From NCBI GenBank assembly GCA_934444735.1, contig CAKSDE010000018.1, positions 1 to 58,116 on the forward strand: a stretch of DNA of 58,116 nucleotides, in the 5' to 3' direction. How positions within the stretch are numbered: the stretch's first letter is position 1; every line of letters starts with the position of its first letter. Below are positions 45,498 to 53,441 of this stretch, piece by piece. This DNA is from an uncultured Clostridia bacterium. GTDB taxonomy: Bacteria; Bacillota; Clostridia; UBA1381. The notes beneath the pieces were generated by a model. That model worked only from the letters and a program-made list of their open reading frames with translations. It searched no databases and was not told the origin of the DNA. Position numbers and translations under genes: made by a program.

Positions 45498-46172
45498 ATG
45501 GAAAATATGGTTAATATTTACCTGTTTGGCAAACAGTACAGCGTGCCCGACAATCTTACGATTATGCGCGCTATGGAATATGCCGGATATCAGCTGGTAC
45601 GCGGCTGCGGCTGCCGTAACGGTTTTTGCGGTGCCTGTGCCACAATCTACCGCATCAAGGGTGACAGAGAATTAAAGACCTGTCTTGCATGTCAGACAAA
45701 GGTTGAAAATGATATGTATGTTGCAACATTGCCGTTCTTCCCGCTCGTAAAGCAGATTTACGATATTGAAAAGATTAAGCCGACAGAACAGATAATGATG
45801 CAGCTTTATCCTGAAATATATGCCTGTGTAGGCTGTAACGCCTGCACAAAGAGCTGTACGCAGAACCTGAATGTTATGCAGTACATTGCTTATGCTCAGC
45901 GCGGAGAATTTGATAAGTGCGCGGAAGAATCGTTTGACTGCGTAATGTGCGGCGTATGTTCGTCAAGATGCCCGGCAGGCATCTCGCATCCGCAGGTTGC
46001 AATGCTTGCAAGACGTTTGAACGGAAAATATCTTGCACCGAAAACGGAGCATCTTGAAAATCGTGTAAAAGAGATAAAAGACGGTACATTTACAGAGCTT
46101 ATCGAGGATTTGATGGGAAAACCGATTGAAGAAATTGAAGAACTTTACAATAACAGAGAAATTGAGAAATAA
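45498..46172 (+). CDS. tfrB: Fumarate reductase/succinate dehydrogenase-type iron-sulfur subunit (TfrB-like)
   Basis: A 224-residue protein. The N-terminal [2Fe-2S] ferredoxin domain has GCGCRNGFCGACATIY and a later CLAC; the C-terminal half has CVGCNACTKSCTQ and CVMCGVCSSRCP. This resembles SdhB and the N-terminal part of methanogen thiol:fumarate reductase subunit B. The CCG domain fused to the methanogen TfrB is absent, but a separate HdrB is coded at the head of the cluster. The ATG at 45498 has AAGGAG in front. The gene symbol is by analogy. Confidence 0.8.
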   Translation: MENMVNIYLFGKQYSVPDNLTIMRAMEYAGYQLVRGCGCRNGFCGACATIYRIKGDRELKTCLACQTKVENDMYVATLPFFPLVKQIYDIEKIKPTEQIMMQLYPEIYACVGCNACTKSCTQNLNVMQYIAYAQRGEFDKCAEESFDCVMCGVCSSRCPAGISHPQVAMLARRLNGKYLAPKTEHLENRVKEIKDGTFTELIEDLMGKPIEEIEELYNNREIEK

Positions 46173-46187
46173 GGAGGGGAGAAAGTT

Positions 46188-47795
46188 ATGTATTCAAAAG
46201 AATTTGAGAAATCTTTAAAGGCAGTTGAGGCTGCAAGAGCGGAAAATATCGCATATGAGCCGAAACGTATGACAGCAAAGGAAAAGGACGATCTTTTGGC
46301 GGCTTATCACCCCGATTATAAAAAGAGCGAATTTTCTACATTGAAAATCGGTCCGAATAAGGGTGAAACAGTGCCGCATGAGCTGTGCGATATGCTCCAG
46401 GCGAAGAGTCGTATAGCACCTTCGGACATCGACCTTTCTGATATTAAGTATGATGTTGACGTACTTATCATCGGCGGCGGCGGTGCAGGTGCATCTGCTG
46501 CAATTGAGGCAGATAATGCCAGGGCTAAGACCATGATAGTTACAAAGCTTCGTATAGGCGATGCAAACACAATGATGGCGGAGGGCGGAATCCAGGCGGC
46601 GGATAAGCCGAACGATTCACCGGCAATTCACTTTGTTGACGCTTTCGGCGGCGGTCATTATGCTGCAAAGCGTGATCTTTTGGCAAAGCTTGTATGCGAC
46701 GCGCCGGAGGCTATTTCATGGCTGAACGATTTGGGCGTTGAATTTGATAAAGAGCCGGACGGCACAATGATTACAACGCACGGCGGCGGTACATCGAGAA
46801 AGCGTATGCACGCCGCTAAGGATTATTCGGGCGCTGAAATTATGCGTACACTTCGTGATGAGGTTTTAAACCGCGGTATACCGGTTGTTGATTTTACGGC
46901 TGCAATTGAGCTGATTCTTGATGAGGACGGCAAAGCGGCAGGTGCTGTTTTGATGAATATGGAAACACATGAGCTTATGGTTGCACGCGCAAAGACTGTT
47001 ATTATTGCAACAGGCGGCGCAGGACGTATGCATTATCAGGGATTCCCGACATCAAACCACTACGGCGCAACGGCTGACGGTCTGGTTTTGGGATACCGTG
47101 TCGGAGCAAAGCTTTTGTATGCCGATACATTGCAGTATCACCCGACAGGTGCGGCATTCCCGCAGCAGATTTTCGGTGCGCTTGTTACCGAAAAGGTACG
47201 TTCACTCGGAGCAAAGCTTGTTAACCGCGACGGTAAGGTATTTATGCACCCGCTGGAGACAAGAGATGTGGCGGCAGCGTCAATTATCAGAGAATGCTCG
47301 GATCATAAAGAGGGTGTTGATACCGGAAACGGTGAGGCAGTATGGCTCGATACTCCGATGATTGAAGCAATAGGCGGCGAGGGTACGATAGAAAAGCGTA
47401 TTCCTGCGATGATGAGAATGTTTGCAAGCTACGGAATCGATATAAGAAAAGAGCCGATTTTGGTATATCCGACTCTGCATTATCAGAACGGCGGTTTGGA
47501 TATTAACGTAAACGGCATGACAACAAATGTTGAAAATCTGTTCGTTGCGGGCGAGGCTGTCGGCGGAATTCACGGAAGAAACCGACTGATGGGTAATTCG
47601 CTTTTGGATATTATCGTATTCGGAAGAAATGCCGGACAGAATGCATCTTTGGCGGCGAAGAGTGCCAAATTGGGTAAGCTTACACTTGATCATATCACAA
47701 AGTTTGATAAAGAGCGCGAAGAGGCAGGTATAAAAACCGATGCCGTTTCGCCGAAACTTTTACCCGATTACCGCAATAAAAAAAGAGGTATGTAA
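46188..47795 (+). CDS. tfrA: Fumarate reductase-type flavoprotein subunit (TfrA-like)
   Basis: A 535-residue FAD protein of the fumarate reductase/succinate dehydrogenase/L-aspartate oxidase family. FAD binding is by VLIIGGGGAGASAAIEA near residue 95; active-site candidates are QYHPTG (about 318), Arg359 in LETRDVAAA, His431 in LHYQNGG, and the capping motif GRNRLMGNSLLDIIVFGRNAG. The region where membrane enzymes carry the covalent FAD histidine reads NTMMAEGG, so FAD is probably noncovalent. The first 85 residues are an uncommon extension. No membrane-anchor gene (sdhC or frdC type) is nearby. L-aspartate oxidase is less likely because nadA and nadC are absent. Confidence 0.85.
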   Translation: MYSKEFEKSLKAVEAARAENIAYEPKRMTAKEKDDLLAAYHPDYKKSEFSTLKIGPNKGETVPHELCDMLQAKSRIAPSDIDLSDIKYDVDVLIIGGGGAGASAAIEADNARAKTMIVTKLRIGDANTMMAEGGIQAADKPNDSPAIHFVDAFGGGHYAAKRDLLAKLVCDAPEAISWLNDLGVEFDKEPDGTMITTHGGGTSRKRMHAAKDYSGAEIMRTLRDEVLNRGIPVVDFTAAIELILDEDGKAAGAVLMNMETHELMVARAKTVIIATGGAGRMHYQGFPTSNHYGATADGLVLGYRVGAKLLYADTLQYHPTGAAFPQQIFGALVTEKVRSLGAKLVNRDGKVFMHPLETRDVAAASIIRECSDHKEGVDTGNGEAVWLDTPMIEAIGGEGTIEKRIPAMMRMFASYGIDIRKEPILVYPTLHYQNGGLDINVNGMTTNVENLFVAGEAVGGIHGRNRLMGNSLLDIIVFGRNAGQNASLAAKSAKLGKLTLDHITKFDKEREEAGIKTDAVSPKLLPDYRNKKRGM

Positions 47796-47804
47796 TTTTT
47801 GATG

Positions 47805-47863
47805 GAGGGAATGTAAAAAAACTTCGGAACGCAAGAAAAGAATTAAAATGCACATATCCCCTC
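47805..47863. repeat. Short MITE-like repeat, deletion derivative
   Basis: Ends GAGGGA-ATGT and ACATATCCCCTC are near-complements. Bases 47808-47842 match, in inverted orientation, 55195-55229 with only two or three differences, so this is a shortened relative of the element at 54893-55230. Confidence 0.55.
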
Positions 47864-47878
47864 CGCTAAAAGTCCGGA

Positions 47879-47924
47879 GGCTGTAAAAAAGTCAATTGAT
47901 TTTTTTTACAGCCTTTGTTTTTTA
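47879..47924 (+). terminator. Terminator of the redox gene cluster
   Basis: GGCTGTAAAAAA (47879-47890) pairs with TTTTTTACAGCC (47902-47913), followed by TTTGTTTTTT. A smaller hairpin CCTCCG/CGGAGG (47860-47880) adjoins it. Confidence 0.8.
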
Positions 47925-47957
47925 GTACAATAAACTGCATTTTTTGCGTAATTTTTG

Positions 47958-47986
47958 TTGACAAAACAGGGCATTTGCGGTATAAT
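47958..47986 (+). promoter_or_regulatory. Consensus promoter of ylmH-divIVA-ileS
   Basis: TTGACA (47958-47963), a 17-nt spacer and TATAAT (47981-47986), a perfect vegetative consensus about 200 nt before ylmH. Confidence 0.85.
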
Positions 47987-47992
47987 CTTAGG

Positions 47993-48190
47993 TGGGTACT
48001 TATATAAGGTGCCGGTTAAGGTTAAAAGACAGACGGTTTGCTGTCGGATTGTGAAAAGTTATATATTTTGCGATCCGATTGGTTTGGAATGTATTTTTTG
48101 GACGTATGAAATTGGCGGAGCGGTATGTCGTACCGATGTCATCGGAAAAGATGATGTTGATGTCATGCTCCGTCATTTGTTATTTTTGAG
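47993..48190 (+). other. Long structured leader upstream of ylmH, function unknown
   Basis: About 200 nt are transcribed before ylmH. GACAG/CTGTC, CGGTA/TACCG and a larger stem CGGAGC (near 48117) with GCTCCG (near 48169) could form. A GTG frame from 48009 to 48194 would code about 61 residues rich in Cys and aromatic residues, with no convincing ribosome site, so I do not call it a gene. There is no T-box core sequence despite ileS in the operon. Confidence 0.4.
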
Positions 48191-48197
48191 GTGATTT

Positions 48198-48941
48198 ATG
48201 GAATCGGGTGCAAAACAGTTACAGGCAAAGATAAATGATCTGATAAGATTGTCCGAAAAGTATAAAAGCGAAAGATTCAGCGATTTTTTGACGGAAGAAG
48301 AACAGGCGGATATATACGGTTTTGCCAAAAGCGCTCAAAGCGACTTTTACGGCGGATACCCGAATGCCGCAAGAAAAGTTTTCGGTATCTTTCCCGATTG
48401 GGAGGAAGTGGACTTTTCGGCATATCCGATAAAGATTATACGCATTACGAAAAAGTATAAAAAAGAGCTGACTCACCGCGATTATCTCGGAACGGTGCTT
48501 TCTCTCGGGATTGAACGCTCGAAGGTGGGCGATATCCTGACCGATGATGACGGAGCATATGTGTTTGTAAAGGATAATGTTTCGGATTTTTTGCTTTCGG
48601 GAATTGAGAAAATTGCAAACTGCGGTGTAAAGACGGAATTGGTGGAACTGTCGCAGATTGAGCTGCCGGAGCAGGAATATGACGATTTGTTTGCGGTTTG
48701 CGCATCAATGCGGTTGGACGCATTGGTCGGAGCGGTGACAAATACATCGCGGAGTAAGGCGGCAGGACTTATAAAGGCGGCAAAGGTGTCGGTGAATCAT
48801 AAGGCGGCAGAGGAGTGCGCAAAGGTGCTCAAAATCGGTGATGTGCTGTCTGTGCGTGGTTTCGGAAGGTATATTATAGAATCGGAAAACGGAAGAACCG
48901 GGAGCGGAAGGCTCCATGTTCATATAAAAAAATTCAGGTAA
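48198..48941 (+). CDS. ylmH: S4-domain RNA-binding protein YlmH
   Basis: A 247-residue protein with an N-terminal alpha/beta region and a C-terminal S4 RNA-binding domain (MRLDALVGAVTNTSRSKAAGLIKAAKVSVNHK, then GDVLSVRGFGRYII). YlmH binds ribosome-associated RNA and helps rescue stalled peptidyl-tRNA in some Gram-positives. TGAGGTGA precedes the ATG. The position before divIVA and ileS is the classical one. Confidence 0.92.
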   Translation: MESGAKQLQAKINDLIRLSEKYKSERFSDFLTEEEQADIYGFAKSAQSDFYGGYPNAARKVFGIFPDWEEVDFSAYPIKIIRITKKYKKELTHRDYLGTVLSLGIERSKVGDILTDDDGAYVFVKDNVSDFLLSGIEKIANCGVKTELVELSQIELPEQEYDDLFAVCASMRLDALVGAVTNTSRSKAAGLIKAAKVSVNHKAAEECAKVLKIGDVLSVRGFGRYIIESENGRTGSGRLHVHIKKFR

Positions 48942-48955
48942 GGGAGATTGATGTT

Positions 48956-49396
48956 ATGTTAACACCGTTAGATATTCAAAAACAAGAGTTTGATGTAAAA
49001 TTCAGGGGTTATAACGCTGATGAGGTAGACAGTTTTCTGGATATAGTCGGAAGTGATTATGAAAAGCTCTATAGAGAAAATGCCGAGCTTAAGCAGAAGA
49101 TAAGAGCTATGGAGGCAGACGTGGCAAAGTATGCGACTATGGAAAAAACATTGAAGGAGTCTATTGTTTTGGCACAGTCAACGGCTGACGACGTTAAGAA
49201 GAACGCAAATGAAAAGGCTTCCAACATAATCGCAGAGGCAAATAACAAAGCGGCTCAGATTGTTAAAAATGCTGAAAATGAGCTTGCGGGCAGAAATTCC
49301 GAGCTTTCCGCAATGAGACTCGAAATCGGAAAATATCAGGCTAACATAAGAGGAATGTGTACCGGAATACTTGAAATATTAGATAAAATGGAATAA
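48956..49396 (+). CDS. divIVA: Cell-division protein DivIVA
   Basis: A 146-residue coiled-coil protein. LTPLDIQKQEFDVKFRGYNADEVDSFLD is the membrane-curvature binding DivIVA head; residues 35-120 form a coiled coil. It is a little shorter than the Bacillus protein. It marks poles and septa. The ATG at 48956 follows AAGGGAG. Confidence 0.93.
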   Translation: MLTPLDIQKQEFDVKFRGYNADEVDSFLDIVGSDYEKLYRENAELKQKIRAMEADVAKYATMEKTLKESIVLAQSTADDVKKNANEKASNIIAEANNKAAQIVKNAENELAGRNSELSAMRLEIGKYQANIRGMCTGILEILDKME

Positions 49397-49430
49397 TATA
49401 TTCTTATTTTTAAGAAAGGACGAAACAAAT

Positions 49431-52223
49431 ATGTGTGATAAATGTCAGGATTATACAAAATCGGTTAATCTTCCGCATACCGATTTCCCGATGAGAGGTA
49501 ATTTGCCTCAGAGAGAACCTGAAACCCTGAAATATTGGGAGGATATTGATTTATATAATAAATTAAAGGAGAGAAATAAAGGAAAAACTCCCTTTATTCT
49601 GCATGACGGCCCCCCGTACGCAAACGGCGATATTCATATGGGTCATGCGCTCAATAAGATATTAAAGGATATTATAGTAAGATATAAGAATTTAAGAGGT
49701 TACTACGCTCCGTATGTGCCGGGTTGGGATACTCACGGACTTCCGATTGAGCAGCAGGCTATAAAAAAGCTTGGTATCAACCGTCATGAGGTGGGACCGG
49801 TAAAATTCAGAGAGGCATGCCGTGATTTTGCGCTTTCACACGTTGAAAATCAAAAGACACAGTTTAAGCGCCTCGGTGTTCTGGGTGACTGGGACAATCC
49901 GTATCTTACATTGAAGAATGAATTTGTGGCAAAGCAGGTTGAGGTTTTCGGCGAAATGGCGAAAAAAGGACTTATTTATAAGGGCTTAAAGCCTGTTTAT
50001 TGGTGCCCGTCATGTGAAACGGCTTTGGCAGAGGCGGAAATCGAGTATGCCGAGGATAAGACAAATTCAATATACGTAAAATTTGCCGTAAAAGACGATA
50101 AAGGTCTTTTTGACGGCTTGGATAACGTATATTTTGTTATATGGACAACAACAACATGGACTCTCCCAGGAAACGTTGCAATTGCACTAAATCCCGATTT
50201 TGAGTATTCACTGGTTAAATTTGCGAACGGCGAGATTTATGTTTTGGCAACAGAGCTTATAGATAATGTAGTAAGAGCGGCAAAAATCGAGGGCGATTAT
50301 GAGATAGTTAAAAAGTTTAAGGGACAGGAACTTGAGTTTATAACCTGTTATCACCCGTTTATTGACAGAGAATCGTTGGTTATAGTGGGCGATCACGTAA
50401 CGCTCGATGCCGGTACAGGCTGCGTTCATACTGCTCCGGGACACGGTGTTGAGGACTATATTGCTTGTCAGAATTATCCGCAGTTGGACATTGTCGTACC
50501 TGTTGATACAAAGGGATATTTGAATGATTTGGCAGGTGAGTTTGCAGGACTGTTCTATGAAAAATCCAATCCGAAGATTATAGAAAAATTAAAGGAAACA
50601 GGCAGCCTTTTGGCGATAGAAGAGATTATCCACCAATATCCGCATTGCTGGAGATGTGATAATCCGATAATATTCCGTGCGGCAGATCAGTGGTTTGCCT
50701 CGGTTGACGCATTAAAGGAAAAAGCCGGAGAGGCTATAAAAGGCGTAAAATGGATACCTCAATGGGGTGAGGACAGAATCACCAGCATGGTTATGGACAG
50801 AAGCGATTGGTGTATTTCCCGTCAGAGAACGTGGGGTGTGCCGATTCCTATGTTCTATTGCAAGGAATGCGGAAAAGAGCTTATAAATGATGAAACCATA
50901 AAAGCTGTAAGCAAGCTTTTCAGAGAGCAAGGTCCGAATAAATGGTGGGAGCTTGACGCGGCGGATATTTTGCCTGAAGGTACGGCTTGCCCCGAGTGCG
51001 GTGCAAAAGAGTTCACAAAAGAAAAAGATATTATGGACGTTTGGTTTGATTCGGGTTCATCTCATGCGGCAGTATGCGCAGAAAGAGATGATTTGGTATA
51101 TCCGGCGGATATGTATCTTGAAGGTAACGATCAGTACAGAGGCTGGTTCCAGTCATCACTTCTGACAAGCATTGCGACAAACGGCATTGCACCGTATAAG
51201 ACGGTTATAACCCACGGCATGATCCAGGACGGCGAGGGCAAAAAGATGTCCAAATCAAAGGGAAATGCGATAATGCCGGCGGAAATTGTAAACAAATTCG
51301 GCGCAGATGTTTTGAGACTGTGGGTTGTATCGGCAGATTACAGAACCGATATGAGAATGTCACAGGAGGCATTAAAGCAATTATCCGAGGGTTACAGAAA
51401 GATCAGAAATACTGCAAGATATATATTGAGCAATATAAATGATTTTGATCCGAATAAGGACATGGTAAAATATGCCGATATGCTCGAAATCGACCGCTGG
51501 GCGATGATGAAACTGAATCAGCTGGTTGAAAAGTCGATTAACGCATATGAAGCATACGAGTTCCATTCACTCTATAATGCAACATTGAATTTCTGCATAG
51601 TTGATATGAGTAACTTCTATCTTGATATATTAAAATCAAGACTTTATACCGAAAAGCCTGATTCGTTTGAAAGAAGAAGTGCACAGAGCGCAATGTATAT
51701 GATTCTGAATGCTATGGTTAAGCTTTTGGCACCTGTTTTGGCATATACCTGCGAAGAAATATGGAAGTTTATGCCGCATCTGGCAGATGAGGATAAGGAA
51801 AGCGTAATGTTTAGCACAATGCCTGAGGTAAATGCTGAATATAATGACGCGGCACTTGAAGAAAAGTGGAATAAGATAATCGATGTAAGAACCGATGTCA
51901 ATAAAGCATTGGAATTGGCAAGAAATGAAAAGATAATCGGCAAGTCGCTTGACGCGGACGTTGTGGTTTATGCAAAGGGTGAGCTGCTTGACTTGTTAAA
52001 GTCGATGGAATCGGAGCTTGCAGAAATATTTATCACATCAAAAGCACAGGTTGAAGAAAGCGAAAAAGCACAAGATGCGGTTGACGGTGACGTGGTAAGC
52101 GTTAAGGTGACGGCAGATCCGCATGAAAAGTGCGGCAGATGTTGGGTTCACTCCGAAACTGTCGGGACAATCGAAGGCTTTGACGGAATATGCGCTGACT
52201 GCGTGAAGAAGCTTACAAAATAA
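49431..52223 (+). CDS. ileS: Isoleucyl-tRNA synthetase
   Basis: A 930-residue class I synthetase that charges tRNA-Ile. The HIGH-like motif is DIHMGHALN near residue 68, the editing domain follows (TTTWTLPGN, GTGCVHTAPGHG), and KKMSKSKGN lies near 604. The C-terminus ends in a zinc finger (CGRCW...CADC). Length and domain order are normal for the bacterial enzyme. AAGAAAGGACG precedes the ATG. Confidence 0.98.
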   Translation: MCDKCQDYTKSVNLPHTDFPMRGNLPQREPETLKYWEDIDLYNKLKERNKGKTPFILHDGPPYANGDIHMGHALNKILKDIIVRYKNLRGYYAPYVPGWDTHGLPIEQQAIKKLGINRHEVGPVKFREACRDFALSHVENQKTQFKRLGVLGDWDNPYLTLKNEFVAKQVEVFGEMAKKGLIYKGLKPVYWCPSCETALAEAEIEYAEDKTNSIYVKFAVKDDKGLFDGLDNVYFVIWTTTTWTLPGNVAIALNPDFEYSLVKFANGEIYVLATELIDNVVRAAKIEGDYEIVKKFKGQELEFITCYHPFIDRESLVIVGDHVTLDAGTGCVHTAPGHGVEDYIACQNYPQLDIVVPVDTKGYLNDLAGEFAGLFYEKSNPKIIEKLKETGSLLAIEEIIHQYPHCWRCDNPIIFRAADQWFASVDALKEKAGEAIKGVKWIPQWGEDRITSMVMDRSDWCISRQRTWGVPIPMFYCKECGKELINDETIKAVSKLFREQGPNKWWELDAADILPEGTACPECGAKEFTKEKDIMDVWFDSGSSHAAVCAERDDLVYPADMYLEGNDQYRGWFQSSLLTSIATNGIAPYKTVITHGMIQDGEGKKMSKSKGNAIMPAEIVNKFGADVLRLWVVSADYRTDMRMSQEALKQLSEGYRKIRNTARYILSNINDFDPNKDMVKYADMLEIDRWAMMKLNQLVEKSINAYEAYEFHSLYNATLNFCIVDMSNFYLDILKSRLYTEKPDSFERRSAQSAMYMILNAMVKLLAPVLAYTCEEIWKFMPHLADEDKESVMFSTMPEVNAEYNDAALEEKWNKIIDVRTDVNKALELARNEKIIGKSLDADVVVYAKGELLDLLKSMESELAEIFITSKAQVEESEKAQDAVDGDVVSVKVTADPHEKCGRCWVHSETVGTIEGFDGICADCVKKLTK

Positions 52224-52235
52224 TAGAATTTATAC

Positions 52236-52275
52236 TGCACCCTAAAGGTAAAATGCCTTTGGGGTGCATTTTTTT
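52236..52275 (+). terminator. Terminator after ileS
   Basis: TGCACCCTAAAGG (52236-52248) pairs with CCTTTGGGGTGCA (52256-52268), followed by seven T. Confidence 0.85.
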
Positions 52276-52347
52276 GAATAATTTTCCGATATAAAACAAA
52301 GATTACTGATAATAGACGGAATTTTTACAAGTATGAGGGTGTTAAAA

Positions 52348-53193
52348 ATGCGTAAAACTAAAATTGCGATGATTGAGTATTTCTTTATTATATCGGGAAG
52401 CTTTGTTTTGGCGTTGGGAGTAAATATTTTTATGCTGCCGAATAAAATTTCAGCAGGAGGTATATCATCTGTCGGGACAATATTTCGCTACCTGTTCGGA
52501 GTGAAAATTTCGATTACAAGCTTGATATGCAACGGTATTCTGTTTTTTTTCGGATATAAAAATCTGGGAAAAACAGCCGTTGTAAAGACGCTTTTCGGCA
52601 TACTTATGTTTTCACTTTTTCTTGAGCTGACAAGCAATTTTTCCGCATATACGGATAATGAAATGATTGCTGCAATATCGGGCGGCGCGCTAATGGGACT
52701 GGGAGTCGGAATGACTGTTCGGGAGGGAGCGTCTACCGGGGGGAGTGATTTTGCCGGAATGATTTTAAAAAAGGCACTCCCGTATGTCCCTCTTGCGCGG
52801 CTTATAATGCTGATTGATCTTATCATTGTAATTATATCGGGGATTGTATTTAAAAGCTTTACGGTGACGTTTTATTCGATTGTCGGGCTTTATATTTCAT
52901 ATCTTCTGACAGATAAGGTGCTTACATGGGGAGAAGATGCAAAAATGGTCGGTATTTTCTCCGACAAGGCAGAGAAAATCGCAAAGTATATTTTGGATAA
53001 TTATGAGCGTGGAGTAACAGGTGTGCGCTGCGTCGGAATGTATTCCAAAAGGGAAAGCTGTATGCTCATGTGTGTGGTAAGCTCAAAGCAATTATCGGAC
53101 TATCTTGCGCTCATAAAGGACATTGATGAAAAAGCATTTGTAATAATCGGAGATGTGCACGAGGTATTAGGCGAAGGCTTCAAATCTCTATAG
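52348..53193 (+). CDS. YitT-family membrane protein (DUF161/DUF2179)
   Basis: A 281-residue protein with five or six hydrophobic segments in the first 190 residues (FIISGSFVLALGVNIFMLPNKISAGGISSVG is typical of the family; REGASTGGSDFAGMIL follows) and a C-terminal cytoplasmic DUF2179 domain (GVTGVRCVGMYSKRE, VIIGDVHEVLGEGF). Function is not known for most members. ATG 52348 is preferred because GAGGGTG lies 6 nt upstream. Confidence 0.9.
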   Translation: MRKTKIAMIEYFFIISGSFVLALGVNIFMLPNKISAGGISSVGTIFRYLFGVKISITSLICNGILFFFGYKNLGKTAVVKTLFGILMFSLFLELTSNFSAYTDNEMIAAISGGALMGLGVGMTVREGASTGGSDFAGMILKKALPYVPLARLIMLIDLIIVIISGIVFKSFTVTFYSIVGLYISYLLTDKVLTWGEDAKMVGIFSDKAEKIAKYILDNYERGVTGVRCVGMYSKRESCMLMCVVSSKQLSDYLALIKDIDEKAFVIIGDVHEVLGEGFKSL

Positions 53194-53196
53194 TTC

Positions 53197-53377
53197 GGGG
53201 CTTTAAAAAATGCTCAGACCGTCAAAGAAGAGAGAAAGTACAATTTATCAAGACTACGACCAAAGCACACCACTCGGAGTACCTTTGTACGCCGTCGGGA
53301 GTGCTTTGCCCGTTCTGAGCTATTTTTTAAAGCCCCTGTGTAAGTTTAAAAAATGCACAGACCGTCAAAGAAGAGAG
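53197..53377. repeat. Long-hairpin repeat with a 33-bp direct repeat
   Basis: GGGGCTTTAAAAAATGCTCAG (53197-53217) pairs with 53315-53336 to close a roughly 140-base hairpin with a further inner stem (CAAAGCAC/GTGCTTTG, GTAC/GTAC). The 33 bases 53202-53234 recur at 53345-53377 with a single difference. No gene is seen here; an open frame across it has no ribosome site and merely reflects the repeat. Confidence 0.65.
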
Positions 53378-53390
53378 GGCGATTATAAAC

Positions 53391-53430
53391 AAAACGCACT
53401 GCCGATAACTACAGCGGTGCGTTTTGGGTT
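53391..53430. terminator. Bidirectional terminator between yitT-like and MATE genes
   Basis: AAAACGCACTGC (53391-53402) pairs with GCGGTGCGTTTT (53414-53425), with T-rich sequence to the right and A-rich sequence to the left. Confidence 0.75.
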
Positions 53431-53441
53431 TTATTTATATT

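Noticed and set aside
46188..47795. L-aspartate oxidase NadB
   Set aside because: No nadA or nadC is adjacent, an SdhB-like iron-sulfur subunit is directly coupled, and fumarase lies upstream.
47955..48194. Open frame of 79 codons before ylmH
   Set aside because: Its TTG start lies before and overlaps the -35 box of a consensus promoter, so the start would not be transcribed. A shorter GTG version has no ribosome site; kept only as a possibility in the leader entry.
47987..49430. T-box riboswitch controlling ileS
   Set aside because: No T-box core (GGUGGNACCGCG type) is found before ylmH or in the 34-nt gap before ileS.
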